The notes under the pieces are model-generated. The model was not told where the DNA came from. It saw only the letters and a list, made by a program, of their open reading frames with translations, and did not search any database. A stretch of 64,000 bases of DNA from NCBI GenBank assembly GCA_945621435.1, contig CALZBR010000005.1, positions 20,778-84,777 of the forward strand, written 5' to 3'. Positions 1 to 8,395 of the stretch are shown in pieces. Numbering within the stretch: position 1 is the first letter of the stretch; each line of letters opens with the position of its first letter. Source of the stretch: an uncultured Lachnospiraceae bacterium (GTDB taxonomy: Bacteria; Bacillota; Clostridia; Lachnospirales; Lachnospiraceae). The translations under genes were made by a program, and so were the position numbers.

Positions 1-251
1 TTCAAGATTTGGCTGTTTTAGATATGGAAAAAGAGCGTGCTATTGATTTGCCACAGTATGAAAAACTAACTGGTGAAAAAGAACTTTTCAGCATTAGACA
101 TCCGGAATCGAAAAAGAATGTAAGAATAATATATACGATTGTTGAAGGAGGCATTGTTGTATTGTTGGTAGCCTTTTTAGAGAAAAATGATGGAGATTAT
201 CAAAATGCCATAAATGTTGCGAAGTGTAGATTGCAGTGGTTAAATAGTTAG
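1..251 (+). CDS. RelE/HigB-like (Gp49-type) toxin, 5' end outside window
   Basis: The reading frame is open from the first base of the window, so the start codon is probably upstream; about 82 residues are visible. The C-terminal part (ELFSIRHPESKKNVRIIYTI, then VLLVAFLEKNDG) has the pattern of the phage Gp49-like branch of RelE/HigB toxins: a strand with an R/Y-rich core, a hydrophobic strand, then a helix starting after F-x-K. Family members cleave mRNA, usually at the ribosome. It lies 50 bp before an XRE-type antitoxin gene and a SecB-like gene, which is the toxin-first order of HigB-HigA-SecB modules. The function is inferred from fold pattern and context; the catalytic N-terminal region cannot be fully judged. 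Confidence 0.72.
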   Translation, partial: QDLAVLDMEKERAIDLPQYEKLTGEKELFSIRHPESKKNVRIIYTIVEGGIVVLLVAFLEKNDGDYQNAINVAKCRLQWLNS

Positions 252-301
252 TGAAAAATAGATAACAATAGATAAAAAGTGTAAAGAATATGGAGGAATT
301 A

Positions 302-703
302 ATGATGGGAGTTATGGAGAAAGTTGCTAATGCAAAAAAAACCAGTTGGGTATCAGAAGGAATTTCTGAGGCGGAGATAAAGACGACCATTGAACTGGCA
401 AAAATCTCTGCCAAAATAGAAAGATGTAGACTTGATTTAGGTATGACACAAATAGAATTTGCAAGGTTTATGGGAGTAACACAAGGAATGGTCTCGAAGT
501 GGGAGAGTCGGGACTATAATTTTACTGTGAGGTCGTTAAATGAGATATGTCAAAAGTTAGACATTACGTTGTCTGTGAGTATTGAAAAGCCTTGTTTAAA
601 GAATGATTATGCAGTGATTAAGTGGGACGAAGAAAAAAACAAATATAATAGAAAAAAGAAAAATTGGGTTTGTGTTTTAAAAGAGAAGGAGGCTATTGCG
701 TAA
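302..703 (+). CDS. XRE-family antitoxin with C-terminal extension
   Basis: This 133-aa protein has a helix-turn-helix domain at about residues 38-92 (RLDLGMTQIEFARFMGVTQG, then VSKWES), typical of HigA antitoxins. It would neutralise the upstream toxin and repress the operon. Start choice: GGAGG at 292-296 lies 5 nt before ATG 302, so the in-frame ATG at 290, which precedes this ribosome site, is less likely. Residues 97-133 form a basic, aromatic-rich tail (including YAVIKWDE and KNWVCVL) beyond the HTH. In toxin-antitoxin-chaperone systems such a tail is the chaperone-addiction segment that makes the antitoxin dependent on its SecB-like partner. That role is inferred here from the next gene, which overlaps this stop codon. 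Confidence 0.8.
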   Translation: MMGVMEKVANAKKTSWVSEGISEAEIKTTIELAKISAKIERCRLDLGMTQIEFARFMGVTQGMVSKWESRDYNFTVRSLNEICQKLDITLSVSIEKPCLKNDYAVIKWDEEKNKYNRKKKNWVCVLKEKEAIA

Positions 704-1134
704 TGGAATTAAACATGATAGCGACCGGAATTGAATTGGTTGGAACAACTGTTAAGTCTTTAACTATAGACAATAGTATTGTTGATGCAGAAAGAGATGG
801 AAAAAGGAACTTTGGCATAAACATAAATGAACCAGAATTTCAACAAACAGATAATAAATGGTTTGCTCAAATATTGATAGATTTTGAGATAGATATTATT
901 CAAACAGAAGAACAAAAATGCAGTGTGAAATTATCTGTTGAGGGCGCTTTTTTATCTGAGGAAAATGCTGATATGGAAACATTTAAAGAACTTGTTATTG
1001 TGAATGGTGCAGCAGCACTTATTGGAATTGCAAGAGGTAAAATTGAAGCAATTACAGCAAATATATTTAATAATGGAAAGATAGTCATTCCGTTTGTGAA
1101 TGTTATAGATTATTACAAGAGTTTGAGTGAATAA
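703..1134 (+). CDS. SecB-like chaperone of a toxin-antitoxin-chaperone module
   Basis: The 143-aa protein starts at ATG 703, whose A is the last base of the antitoxin stop codon, with GAAGGAGG at 685-692. The N-terminal two thirds alternate beta strands. The C-terminal part (NGAAALIGIARGKIEAITAN followed by a short strand and FVNVIDYYKS) matches the SecB pattern in which a long helix ends before a conserved V-N-F/V segment. SecB-like proteins of TAC modules bind the antitoxin tail and protect it from proteolysis. Firmicutes lack the housekeeping SecB/SecA export role, so the toxin-antitoxin function is the more likely one. The assignment rests on fold pattern and gene order; the sequence is divergent. 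Confidence 0.68.
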   Translation: MELNMIATGIELVGTTVKSLTIDNSIVDAERDGKRNFGININEPEFQQTDNKWFAQILIDFEIDIIQTEEQKCSVKLSVEGAFLSEENADMETFKELVIVNGAAALIGIARGKIEAITANIFNNGKIVIPFVNVIDYYKSLSE

Positions 1135-1249
1135 CAAATAAGCATAATGATGGCAAATTGTATGTATTACACATCAGAGATTCCGAAAAGCTCCTTTCTA
1201 CGCAGTTTATAAAATGTGATAAAGTCCGGCTACCGACAGTATTTTTGAT

Positions 1250-1289
1250 AAGGGAAATACAGAAGAAATGACGTATTTCCCTTATTTTT
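1250..1289 (+). terminator. Terminator after the TAC module
   Basis: A perfect 11-bp inverted repeat (AAGGGAAATAC at 1250-1260, complement at 1273-1283) with a 12-nt loop is followed by ATTTTTG. It probably ends the toxin-antitoxin-chaperone transcript. The rest of 1135-1528 holds this hairpin and the promoter at 1377, and I see no gene in it. Confidence 0.65.
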
Positions 1290-1376
1290 GGGATTCATTC
1301 CTGTTTTACTTTTTCTCTTAAGTTAATGACATTGAAAGTAAACGTGACAAAAAAATAGCACTGTATTTTGTTTTGG

Positions 1377-1405
1377 TTGCGATTGTTCGGATAAACTAAT
1401 ATAAT
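1377..1405 (+). promoter_or_regulatory. SigA-type promoter for the rhodanese gene
   Basis: TTGCGA (1377-1382), a 17-nt spacer and a consensus TATAAT (1400-1405), about 125 nt upstream of the GTG start at 1529. No other gene lies between. Confidence 0.6.
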
Positions 1406-1528
1406 ATTCTTGGAGAGTTGTCTGAAAGAAGTGAGAATCTGCTTGATGCAGTGAAGCTGATTCTGCGCAGGCGATAATATGAGATATAGAAGCGCCGTTC
1501 CGCGCGGACTGAAGAGGAGGAACGAAGG

Positions 1529-1930
1529 GTGAAGAAAAGATACCGGATACTGGGGGCGAGTGCTGTAGTGCTTCTTGTTGCAGGAGTCATCATATACAAC
1601 AAGGTGAAGATTTCTGAAGATAAATATAAATCGATTACAATGGATGAAGCAAAGGAGATTTTTGCGGAAGCAGGAGATTATATCATTCTGGATGTAAGAA
1701 GAGCGGATGAGTATGCTGAGGGACATATTCCGGGAGCAGTTAACCTTGCGAATGAAGCTATTGGAGCTACGCAGCCGGCAGAGCTTCCGGAGAAAGACAG
1801 GGTCATCTATGTGTACTGCAGAAGCGGGCGCAGAAGTAAGGAGGCAGCAGCCAAGCTTGCGGCCTTAGGGTATAGGAATATTATTGAGTGCGGCGGTATC
1901 CTTGATTGGACGGGAGCTGTTGAGAAGTGA
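1529..1930 (+). CDS. Membrane-anchored rhodanese-like protein
   Basis: The protein has 133 aa. Residues 7-24 form one hydrophobic N-terminal segment (membrane anchor or uncleaved signal). A single rhodanese domain covers about 35-133. The active-site loop CRSGRR starts at Cys97, and the usual LDVRRADEYAEGHIPGA motif (54-70) is intact, so sulfur-transfer or redox chemistry outside or at the membrane is plausible. The start is GTG 1529, preceded by a GAGGAGG site at 1514-1520; an ATG start is not available near this site. The next gene, an Spx/ArsC-like protein, follows in the same direction after 62 bp and may share the transcript. The physiological substrate is unknown. Confidence 0.85.
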   Translation: MKKRYRILGASAVVLLVAGVIIYNKVKISEDKYKSITMDEAKEIFAEAGDYIILDVRRADEYAEGHIPGAVNLANEAIGATQPAELPEKDRVIYVYCRSGRRSKEAAAKLAALGYRNIIECGGILDWTGAVEK

Positions 1931-1992
1931 TGAATCGCAGTGAGAAAGCAGTCTGCACCAGGATATCAGACTGAGGAAAGGATGAAGTAAAT

Positions 1993-2346
1993 ATGGAATT
2001 TTTATGCTATGCAAAGTGTACTACTTGCCAGAAGGCAAAGAAGTGGTTGGATGAAAAAGGAATGAAATATACAGAGAGACCGATCAAGGAGCAGAATCCT
2101 ACCTTGGAAGAGCTGAAGACCTGGCATCGGATGAGCGGGCTTCCGCTTAAGAAGTTCTTTAATACAAGCGGCCTTCTCTATAAGGATATGAATCTTAAGG
2201 AAAGGCTTCCTGAGATGAGTGAAGAGGAGCAGTATGCTCTTCTTGCTACAGATGGTATGCTGGTTAAGAGGCCAATGCTTATTGGAGAGGATTTTGTGCT
2301 TGTCGGATTTAAGGAGGCTGATTGGGAAAGTGTTCTGTTTCGATAA
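1993..2346 (+). CDS. Spx/ArsC-like thioredoxin-fold protein
   Basis: The 117-aa protein belongs to the ArsC/Spx/YffB superfamily. It opens with beta strand MEFLCYAKCTTCQKAKKWL holding a CxxC pair (Cys9, Cys12). The later segment LLATDGMLVKRPMLI has the conserved R-P turn of the family, and a GFKEADWESVL C-terminus follows. Members are either arsenate reductases, thiol-based reductases or RNA-polymerase-binding Spx-like regulators. The CxxC motif is closer to Spx/MgsR and YffB-type proteins than to a dedicated arsenate reductase, and no ars genes are nearby. Specific function cannot be decided from sequence alone. Confidence 0.82.
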   Translation: MEFLCYAKCTTCQKAKKWLDEKGMKYTERPIKEQNPTLEELKTWHRMSGLPLKKFFNTSGLLYKDMNLKERLPEMSEEEQYALLATDGMLVKRPMLIGEDFVLVGFKEADWESVLFR

Positions 2347-2361
2347 TAACGAGGAGAAAAA

Positions 2362-2484
2362 ATGATAAGAGAATATAAGAAAGAGGATCTGGCCGCCTGC
2401 GCCAAAGTATTGAAAGAGGCTTTCCAAGAATGGCTTCCGGGTTACGGAAGGCGTGATATGCATGTATTGGGTGTGAACGCATAA
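2362..2484 (+). pseudogene. Truncated GNAT acetyltransferase (N-terminal stump)
   Basis: A 40-codon frame starts at ATG 2362 with a good GAGGAG ribosome site. It reads MIREYKKEDLAACAKVLKEA, the usual first strand and helix of GNAT acetyltransferases, then continues about 20 residues and stops. A full GNAT domain needs about 140 residues, so the acetyl-CoA-binding part is missing. The stump lies 16 nt after the Spx/ArsC-like gene and directly before the pgi promoter, suggesting a deletion removed the rest. Confidence 0.6.
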
Positions 2485-2520
2485 CTCGTTATAAAAATAA
2501 CGGAAGCACCCAAATTATTC

Positions 2521-2550
2521 TTGCAATCTTTCCCGCTATTGCGTTATAGT
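2521..2550 (+). promoter_or_regulatory. Probable SigA promoter for pgi
   Basis: TTGCAA (2521-2526), an 18-nt spacer and TATAGT (2545-2550) precede the pgi start codon at 2598 by about 48 nt. Confidence 0.5.
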
Positions 2551-2597
2551 AGCATAAGAAAGACAATATAAACTTGTGTGATACGGAGGACGTACCA

Positions 2598-4181
2598 ATG
2601 GTAGCATGGAACAATTTTGATACTTTGAAGTCCTATCAGGAGCTCAAAGAGAACACAAAGAAGGTAAGGCTTGCAACAGTGATGTCCGGTGACAACGGAG
2701 CGAGCCGCGTAAAGAATTACAGCATCCCTATGGGAGCGGGACTGGTATATAATTATGCAGCCAAGGAAGTGGATGAGGATATCATCTCCACACTTGCTGC
2801 ATTGGCTGAGGAGGCACAGCTTACCGAAAAATATGCTGAGCTGTACAACGGCGAGGTGGTAAATACCGGAGAAAAGCGTCTGGTGCTGCACCAGCTGACC
2901 CGCGGACAGCTGGGCAATGCAGTGACTGCAGACGGTGTGGACAAGAGAGATTTCTACGTTGAGCAGCAGAACAGAATTGCTGATTTTGCAAATAAGGTTC
3001 ATTCCGGAGAAATCGTAAATGCAGCCGGCGAAAAGTTCACCACAGTTGTTCAGATTGGTATCGGCGGAAGTGACCTTGGTCCCCGTGCCATGTACCTGGC
3101 ATTGGAGAACTGGGCGAAAAAGAACGGCACCTTCAAGATGGAAGCAAAGTTTATCAGCAACGTGGATCCGGATGATGCGGCAGCAGTCCTGAATTCCGTT
3201 GATGTTGCACATTCCATTTTTGTACTGGTATCCAAGTCCGGAACCACACTTGAGACTCTGACCAATGAATCCTTTGTGAAGGATGCTCTTGCCAAGGCAG
3301 GTCTTGATGCATCAAAGCACATGATTGCCGTAACCAGTGAGACTTCTCCCCTTGCAAAGAGCAGCGATTATCTGGCAGCCTTCTTTATGGATGATTATAT
3401 CGGAGGACGTTTCTCCTCTACCTCAGCGGTAGGCGGAGCAGTTCTTTCCCTGGCATTTGGTCCCAAGGTATTTGCTGATTTCTTAAAGGGCGCAGCAGAA
3501 GAGGATGTCCTTGCGAAGAACACTGATATCCGCAAGAATCCTGCACTGATGGATGCACTGATTGGAGTTTACGAGAGAAACATTCTGGGATATCCTGCAA
3601 CTGCAGTACTTCCTTACTCCCAGGCACTTTCCCGTTTCCCTGCTCACCTGCAGCAGCTTGACATGGAGTCTAACGGCAAGTCGGTAAACCGTTTCGGCGA
3701 GCCTGTCAGCTATGTAACCGGTCCCATCATCTTCGGTGAGCCCGGAACGAATGGTCAGCATTCCTTCTACCAGCTACTGCATCAGGGAACAGATATCACA
3801 CCGCTCCAGTTCATTGGATTTAAGAACAGTCAGATTGGTACGGATGTAGATATTCAGGGAAGTACCAGCCAGCAGAAGCTCTGCGCAAACGTGGCAGCAC
3901 AGATTGTTGCCTTTGCCTGCGGTAAGGCTGATGACAATAAGAACAAGAACTTTGAGGGAGGACGCCCCTCCAGCATCATCATCGGAGAGAAGCTTACGCC
4001 CGAAGCTCTGGGTGCCCTTTTGGCACACTTCGAGAACAAAGTAATGTTCCAGGGCTTTGTATGGAATATCAACAGCTTTGACCAGGAAGGCGTACAGCTC
4101 GGCAAGGTACTTGCCAAGAAGGTACTTGCCCATGAGACAGAAGGAGCGTTAAAGGTTTACAGTGAATTGTTGAATATCTGA
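2598..4181 (+). CDS. pgi: Glucose-6-phosphate isomerase
   Basis: This 527-aa enzyme interconverts glucose 6-phosphate and fructose 6-phosphate in the cytoplasm. The phosphate-binding loop GGRFSSTSAVGG starts at residue 269. The catalytic residues are in place: Glu357 (MESNGK), His388 (NGQHSFYQLLHQG) and Lys503 (FDQEGVQLGK). The length fits the large bacterial PGI class. Start choice: ATG 2598 follows GGAGGA at 2585-2590; upstream TTG 2574 has no ribosome site. The gene has its own promoter and terminator and is probably monocistronic. Confidence 0.97.
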   Translation: MVAWNNFDTLKSYQELKENTKKVRLATVMSGDNGASRVKNYSIPMGAGLVYNYAAKEVDEDIISTLAALAEEAQLTEKYAELYNGEVVNTGEKRLVLHQLTRGQLGNAVTADGVDKRDFYVEQQNRIADFANKVHSGEIVNAAGEKFTTVVQIGIGGSDLGPRAMYLALENWAKKNGTFKMEAKFISNVDPDDAAAVLNSVDVAHSIFVLVSKSGTTLETLTNESFVKDALAKAGLDASKHMIAVTSETSPLAKSSDYLAAFFMDDYIGGRFSSTSAVGGAVLSLAFGPKVFADFLKGAAEEDVLAKNTDIRKNPALMDALIGVYERNILGYPATAVLPYSQALSRFPAHLQQLDMESNGKSVNRFGEPVSYVTGPIIFGEPGTNGQHSFYQLLHQGTDITPLQFIGFKNSQIGTDVDIQGSTSQQKLCANVAAQIVAFACGKADDNKNKNFEGGRPSSIIIGEKLTPEALGALLAHFENKVMFQGFVWNINSFDQEGVQLGKVLAKKVLAHETEGALKVYSELLNI

Positions 4182-4241
4182 GGTTTACATTAACAGACAA
4201 TGGGTATGACCATACGCATTTGGTAATATGTTAATACAGGG

Positions 4242-4277
4242 ACACTTGCGTCAGCATAAGGCGCAAGTGTTTTTTGT
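4242..4277 (+). terminator. Terminator after pgi
   Basis: ACACTTGCG (4242-4250) pairs with CGCAAGTGT (4262-4270), followed by TTTTTGTT. It lies about 60 nt after the pgi stop. Confidence 0.85.
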
Positions 4278-4312
4278 TATCCTATTACGGGAAATGATAA
4301 AAGTGTTAGTCT

Positions 4313-4345
4313 TGTAACCTGAGTGTAACACTGGGGAGATATAGT
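4313..4345 (+). promoter_or_regulatory. Direct-repeat operator and -10 element of the exporter operon
   Basis: TGTAAC occurs twice at 4313-4318 and 4324-4329, an 11-nt period typical for OmpR-family response regulators. A TATAGT -10-like element lies at 4340-4345 with no good -35 at the proper distance. An activator-dependent promoter is the natural reading, with the response regulator encoded in the same operon (7733-8392) as candidate ligand. Direct evidence is only the repeat and spacing. Confidence 0.4.
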
Positions 4346-4380
4346 ATAGCTTAGAAAGAAAATTATTTTCAGGAGGAAGT

Positions 4381-5043
4381 ATGGAATTATTAAGAGTGGA
4401 ACATTTATCAAAAATATACGGGAAAGGACAGAACGAGGTAAGGGCTCTTGACGATGTCAGCCTTACCGTGGAAAAAGGAGAGTTTGTGGCTATCGTGGGA
4501 GCCAGCGGCTCCGGAAAGTCCACACTGCTTCATCTGATTGGAGGCGTGGACAGACCTACGGGAGGAAAGGTATTCCTCAACGATACGGACATTTTTGCCT
4601 TGAATGATGACAAACTGGCGATCTTTCGCAGAAGGCAGGTAGGAATCATCTATCAGTTCTATAACCTGATTCCGATTCTGAACGTGGAAGAGAATATCGC
4701 CCTGCCCCTGGAGCTGGATGAGAGAAAGGTGGAACCCAAGGAAATGGAGGAGATGCTTCAGAGACTGGGGCTTTTGGAGAGGCGGACCCACTTGCCCAAT
4801 GAGCTGTCGGGAGGGCAGCAGCAGAGAACCTCCATCGGCCGGGCACTGATTACCGGTCCTTCCCTGATTCTTGCAGATGAGCCCACGGGAAATCTGGATA
4901 CCAAATCGGGGAATGAGATTATGGAGCTTCTGAAGAAATCCAATCGCGAGCTCAAACAGACCATTATTATGATCACACATAATATGGAGCTTGCGCGGGA
5001 GGCAGACCGAATCATTATGATTGAGGATGGTAAGATAAAATGA
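4381..5043 (+). CDS. ABC transporter ATP-binding protein (LolD/MacB class)
   Basis: The 220-aa ATPase has a Walker A GASGSGKS at 40-47, Q-loop Gln92, signature LSGGQQQ beginning at 142, Walker B LILADE at 162-167 and the EPTGNLD D-loop. It belongs to the MacB/LolD/SalX subfamily that works with FtsX-type permeases by mechanotransmission rather than by classical substrate translocation. The stop overlaps the permease start by 4 nt (ATGA at 5040), so the two are translationally coupled. A response regulator and a sensor kinase follow, as in Vex/Vnc and Bce-like antimicrobial-peptide response modules. Substrate unknown. Confidence 0.93.
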   Translation: MELLRVEHLSKIYGKGQNEVRALDDVSLTVEKGEFVAIVGASGSGKSTLLHLIGGVDRPTGGKVFLNDTDIFALNDDKLAIFRRRQVGIIYQFYNLIPILNVEENIALPLELDERKVEPKEMEEMLQRLGLLERRTHLPNELSGGQQQRTSIGRALITGPSLILADEPTGNLDTKSGNEIMELLKKSNRELKQTIIMITHNMELAREADRIIMIEDGKIK

Positions 5044-7721
5044 ATCTGATCAAAAAGCTGGTACGAAAAAATTTACTGCTGAATAAAAAGAGAACCATTG
5101 TTACTATCATAGGGATGATTCTTTCCGTAGCGCTTTTGTCCGCATTGTCGACCATGGTGGTGAGCTTCAGGCAAAGTCTGATCTCTTATCAGAAAGCCAA
5201 AGGGGGAGATTACCATGTGGCTTATTTCGGCGTGAAGCCGGAGGAATTGGCGGAGTTTGACAGCAACAGGGGAATCGAGAGCTATTTTACGGTGTCTGAA
5301 AAAGGCTATGCGATACTGGAAGAGAGTAAAAATGAATATAAGCCCTATTGCAGGGTTGTGTCTATGCAGGAAGAGGGATTTCAGGGCGCCAGATTGAAGC
5401 TGATAGAGGGGCGCTTCCCGGAGAACGAGAAGGAAATCGTGATTCCCAGGCATCTCAAAACCAATGGCAGAGTGGAATATCATGTGGGAGACAGTCTGAC
5501 TCTTTGCCTGGGAGATCGTGTAAGTGAGCTTTACGGAGAAAAAATCAGCGCAAGTAACGGATATTGGGGAGAAGATGCCGAGAAGCTTACAGACCTGCAT
5601 GAGGAGACTTATACCATTGTGGGAATCGTGGAGCGGCCTAATTACGGAATTGAGGATTACTCCTGTCCGGGATATACCTTTGTGACCTATGGAGATGGGG
5701 CTGGGGAGGAGCTTGCGGTATATACCCGCCTGAACCGCAAAGGATTGAAGAATTCCAGCACTGTAATCGCAGGGATTCTGGAGGTGGATCCGAAGCTCTT
5801 TGTGAAGATCAACGATCACTATGGTTTTACGAAGGAGGAATTTGAGGAGTATACAAGACAGATGGCTTCTGCAAAGTACTCAATCTATACCAATGAATGG
5901 CTGATCAGATATGAAAGAGTCTGGCCCTTGGACAGAAGCTTTGTCGTGATATTCATGATTGCCATGATTGTGACGTTCATCATTATTTTTACATCGGTAT
6001 ACTGTATCAAGAACAGCTTTGATATCTCCGTTACGGAAAAGATTCGTCAGTACGGAATGCTTTCCAGTATCGGTGCCACACGAAGGCAGATCAGGAAAAG
6101 CGTCCACACGGAGGCGGCGATTATGGGTTGCTTCGGAATCCCTATAGGAATCTTCAGCGGCTTGTTTGCGGCCTATGTTTTGATACGTATCAGCAATCTT
6201 TTACTGATGGAAAGCCTGAACCTGCAATTGGTATTCTGTCTGTCTCCCCAGGCTCTTGCGGCAGCGGCGCTGCTGGGAGCGATTACCGTTTATTTTTCGG
6301 CGATGGGAAGTGCAAGGAAAGCGGGCAGGGTGTCCCCCCTGGAGGCTATCAGGAATCAGAATGAAGTGAAGCTGGAGGCGAAACGCATCAGGGCACCTAA
6401 GTATGTAGGGAAGCTATGGGGAATCGGAGGAATTATCTCTTATAAGAACATTAAAAGGAATAAGAAGAAATATCGTACGACTGTGGTTTCCATTGTGATT
6501 TGTACCGTGACCTTCCTTGTGATCTCCTATTTCATGTCCATGGCTATGGATCTCGTTGGTGTTTCTTACACGGAAGAAAAATATAATCTTCACCTGAGTG
6601 TGAGTCTGCCGGAGGATACGGAATTTGATTTCTCGCAGATTACGGAGTTGGAAAGTGTCAGCCGGTACAGCATAATCCGGGATAATGCCGTATATATGAT
6701 GAATCAGGATTTTACGGAAGAATATACCGGATATTTGAAGTATATTACGGGACAGGAGGAGCTTCCGGAGGAGTATGTGGAAATGATTTTTGCATTGGCT
6801 CTGGATGATCAATCCTTTGCCCGGTATGCAGAGGAATGTGGCGTAAGTAATACGGAAGGCAAGGCAATTCTGGTTAACAGCTGTGTCCTGGAATGGGAGG
6901 AAAACGGAGAACCAAAATCCGGAGAAATAGAAGCTTTTCGCTATAAACAGGGTGATTATGCGGAGTTTTACGACATGGATGATTCCAATGCGGAATGGGA
7001 TGAGAACGACAATCTCATAGAAGAGAGTGTTCAGAAACTGGAATATCGGATGCAGCTTGCGGCGGTGACTGATGTGAGACCTATGGGATACAAGGCTTCC
7101 AAGGGAGTGAACTATCTGGTGATGAGTCAAAAAACTGCAGAGCAGGTCGGACTCAGACTGTATGGATACTATGATTGTTACTTTGTCTCGAACCATGCGG
7201 ATCAGCTCCAGGATGAGATTGAAGCGATGATGCAAAACTACGGGGAGGAAGGATTAAATTACAGTCTTTATAATCGGGACAAAAACCAAAAGGAAGAAAG
7301 ATCACTTTTTCTGTTGCTGGAAATCTTTGCCTACGGACTGATCGTTGTCATTGCACTTATCGGTATCACCAATATCATCAATACCCTCAGTACCAGTATG
7401 GAGCTGAGAAGCCGTGAGTTTGCAATGCTGAGAAGCGTGGGGATGACAGATGGGCAGTTCCATAAGATGGTGATTCTGGAAAGTATTTTTACAAGTGCCA
7501 AATCTCTCTTGACCGGTGTGACCATCGGAATTCTGCTTTCCTATGGAATCAACAGGCTTGAGTGCAGGTATGACACCATCATTCCGTTCCGCCCGCCGAT
7601 ACTTGCTGCGATAATTGCTGTTGCAGTTGTCATGATTTTGATATACGCTATTATCAGAGGGACTATGATGAAAATTAACCGACAAAACATCATAGAAACC
7701 ATCAAGAATGAAAACCTATAG
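5040..7721 (+). CDS. FtsX-like ABC permease
   Basis: The 893-aa membrane protein has two FtsX-type halves. An N-terminal helix (about 17-38) is followed by a large extracytoplasmic domain to about residue 295, then three helices near 298-425. A second helix near 478-500 leads to another extracytoplasmic domain, and three helices close the protein (about 758-885). SSIGATRRQIRKSV and RSVGMTDGQFHKMV are the conserved cytoplasmic coupling motifs of the two halves. The size matches large FtsX permeases of Firmicutes that export or sense peptides, lipids or antibiotics. It is coupled to the ATPase upstream and to a two-component system downstream. Confidence 0.9.
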   Translation: MNLIKKLVRKNLLLNKKRTIVTIIGMILSVALLSALSTMVVSFRQSLISYQKAKGGDYHVAYFGVKPEELAEFDSNRGIESYFTVSEKGYAILEESKNEYKPYCRVVSMQEEGFQGARLKLIEGRFPENEKEIVIPRHLKTNGRVEYHVGDSLTLCLGDRVSELYGEKISASNGYWGEDAEKLTDLHEETYTIVGIVERPNYGIEDYSCPGYTFVTYGDGAGEELAVYTRLNRKGLKNSSTVIAGILEVDPKLFVKINDHYGFTKEEFEEYTRQMASAKYSIYTNEWLIRYERVWPLDRSFVVIFMIAMIVTFIIIFTSVYCIKNSFDISVTEKIRQYGMLSSIGATRRQIRKSVHTEAAIMGCFGIPIGIFSGLFAAYVLIRISNLLLMESLNLQLVFCLSPQALAAAALLGAITVYFSAMGSARKAGRVSPLEAIRNQNEVKLEAKRIRAPKYVGKLWGIGGIISYKNIKRNKKKYRTTVVSIVICTVTFLVISYFMSMAMDLVGVSYTEEKYNLHLSVSLPEDTEFDFSQITELESVSRYSIIRDNAVYMMNQDFTEEYTGYLKYITGQEELPEEYVEMIFALALDDQSFARYAEECGVSNTEGKAILVNSCVLEWEENGEPKSGEIEAFRYKQGDYAEFYDMDDSNAEWDENDNLIEESVQKLEYRMQLAAVTDVRPMGYKASKGVNYLVMSQKTAEQVGLRLYGYYDCYFVSNHADQLQDEIEAMMQNYGEEGLNYSLYNRDKNQKEERSLFLLLEIFAYGLIVVIALIGITNIINTLSTSMELRSREFAMLRSVGMTDGQFHKMVILESIFTSAKSLLTGVTIGILLSYGINRLECRYDTIIPFRPPILAAIIAVAVVMILIYAIIRGTMMKINRQNIIETIKNENL

Positions 7722-7732
7722 TGAGGGGCAAA

Positions 7733-8392
7733 ATGGCAAAGATATTGCTGGTCGAGGATGATGTGGCAATCAGGGAGGGTCTGATGTTTTCTTACGAACA
7801 GTCAGGGCATGAACTGCTGACTGCCGGGAGTATAAAGGAGGCCAGGGCAATCGCATCAGGCGAGTGCCTTGGTCTTGTGCTGCTTGATGTATCGCTTCCG
7901 GACGGGAACGGTTTTACATTTTACAAAAACTTTCTTGTCGAGAAGAAGATTCCCACTATTTTTCTTACTGCCAGAGATGATGAAAATGATATCGTGAATG
8001 GTCTGGAGCTTGGTGCAGAGGATTACATCACGAAGCCGTTTTCCATAAAAGAATTGATGGCCAGAGTCAACCGTGTGATGCTCAGGCAGAAAAAACCGAA
8101 TCTGTTACAGGTCGAAGACATCACCTTTGACCTGGACAAAATGGAGGTGAAAAAGGGGGATAAAATCCTTGCCTTTTCGAGTCTTGAGATAAAGATACTT
8201 CAGGTGCTGTTTGAAAACAGAAATAAGGTGGTAAACAGAAATGCAATCATAGACTGTATCTGGGATGCTACCGGAAACGATGTCTATGATCACACCGTGA
8301 CTGTATATATCAAGCGAATCCGTCAAAAGCTTGGGACGGAAGTAATCAAGACCGTCAAAGGAATTGGTTACAGAGTGGATGTAGAGGAGTAG
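7733..8392 (+). CDS. OmpR-family response regulator
   Basis: The 219-aa regulator has a receiver domain at 1-115 with acidic pocket Asp9/Asp10, phosphoacceptor Asp52 (LLDVSLPDG), Thr79 and Lys101 (ITKPF). A winged-helix DNA-binding domain covers about 125-219, ending in KTVKGIGYRVD. Start choice: ATG 7733 has GAGGGG upstream at 7723-7728; GTG 7721 has no such site. It sits 11 bp after the permease and 3 bp before its kinase. It probably activates the exporter operon, possibly through the TGTAAC repeats at 4313. Confidence 0.93.
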   Translation: MAKILLVEDDVAIREGLMFSYEQSGHELLTAGSIKEARAIASGECLGLVLLDVSLPDGNGFTFYKNFLVEKKIPTIFLTARDDENDIVNGLELGAEDYITKPFSIKELMARVNRVMLRQKKPNLLQVEDITFDLDKMEVKKGDKILAFSSLEIKILQVLFENRNKVVNRNAIIDCIWDATGNDVYDHTVTVYIKRIRQKLGTEVIKTVKGIGYRVDVEE

Positions 8393-8395
8393 GGG

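Noticed and set aside
5073..5819. Long reverse-strand frames opposite the permease, flgK, flgL and flagellin genes
   Set aside because: They lack ribosome sites and family motifs and mirror the codon pattern of the real genes on the other strand.
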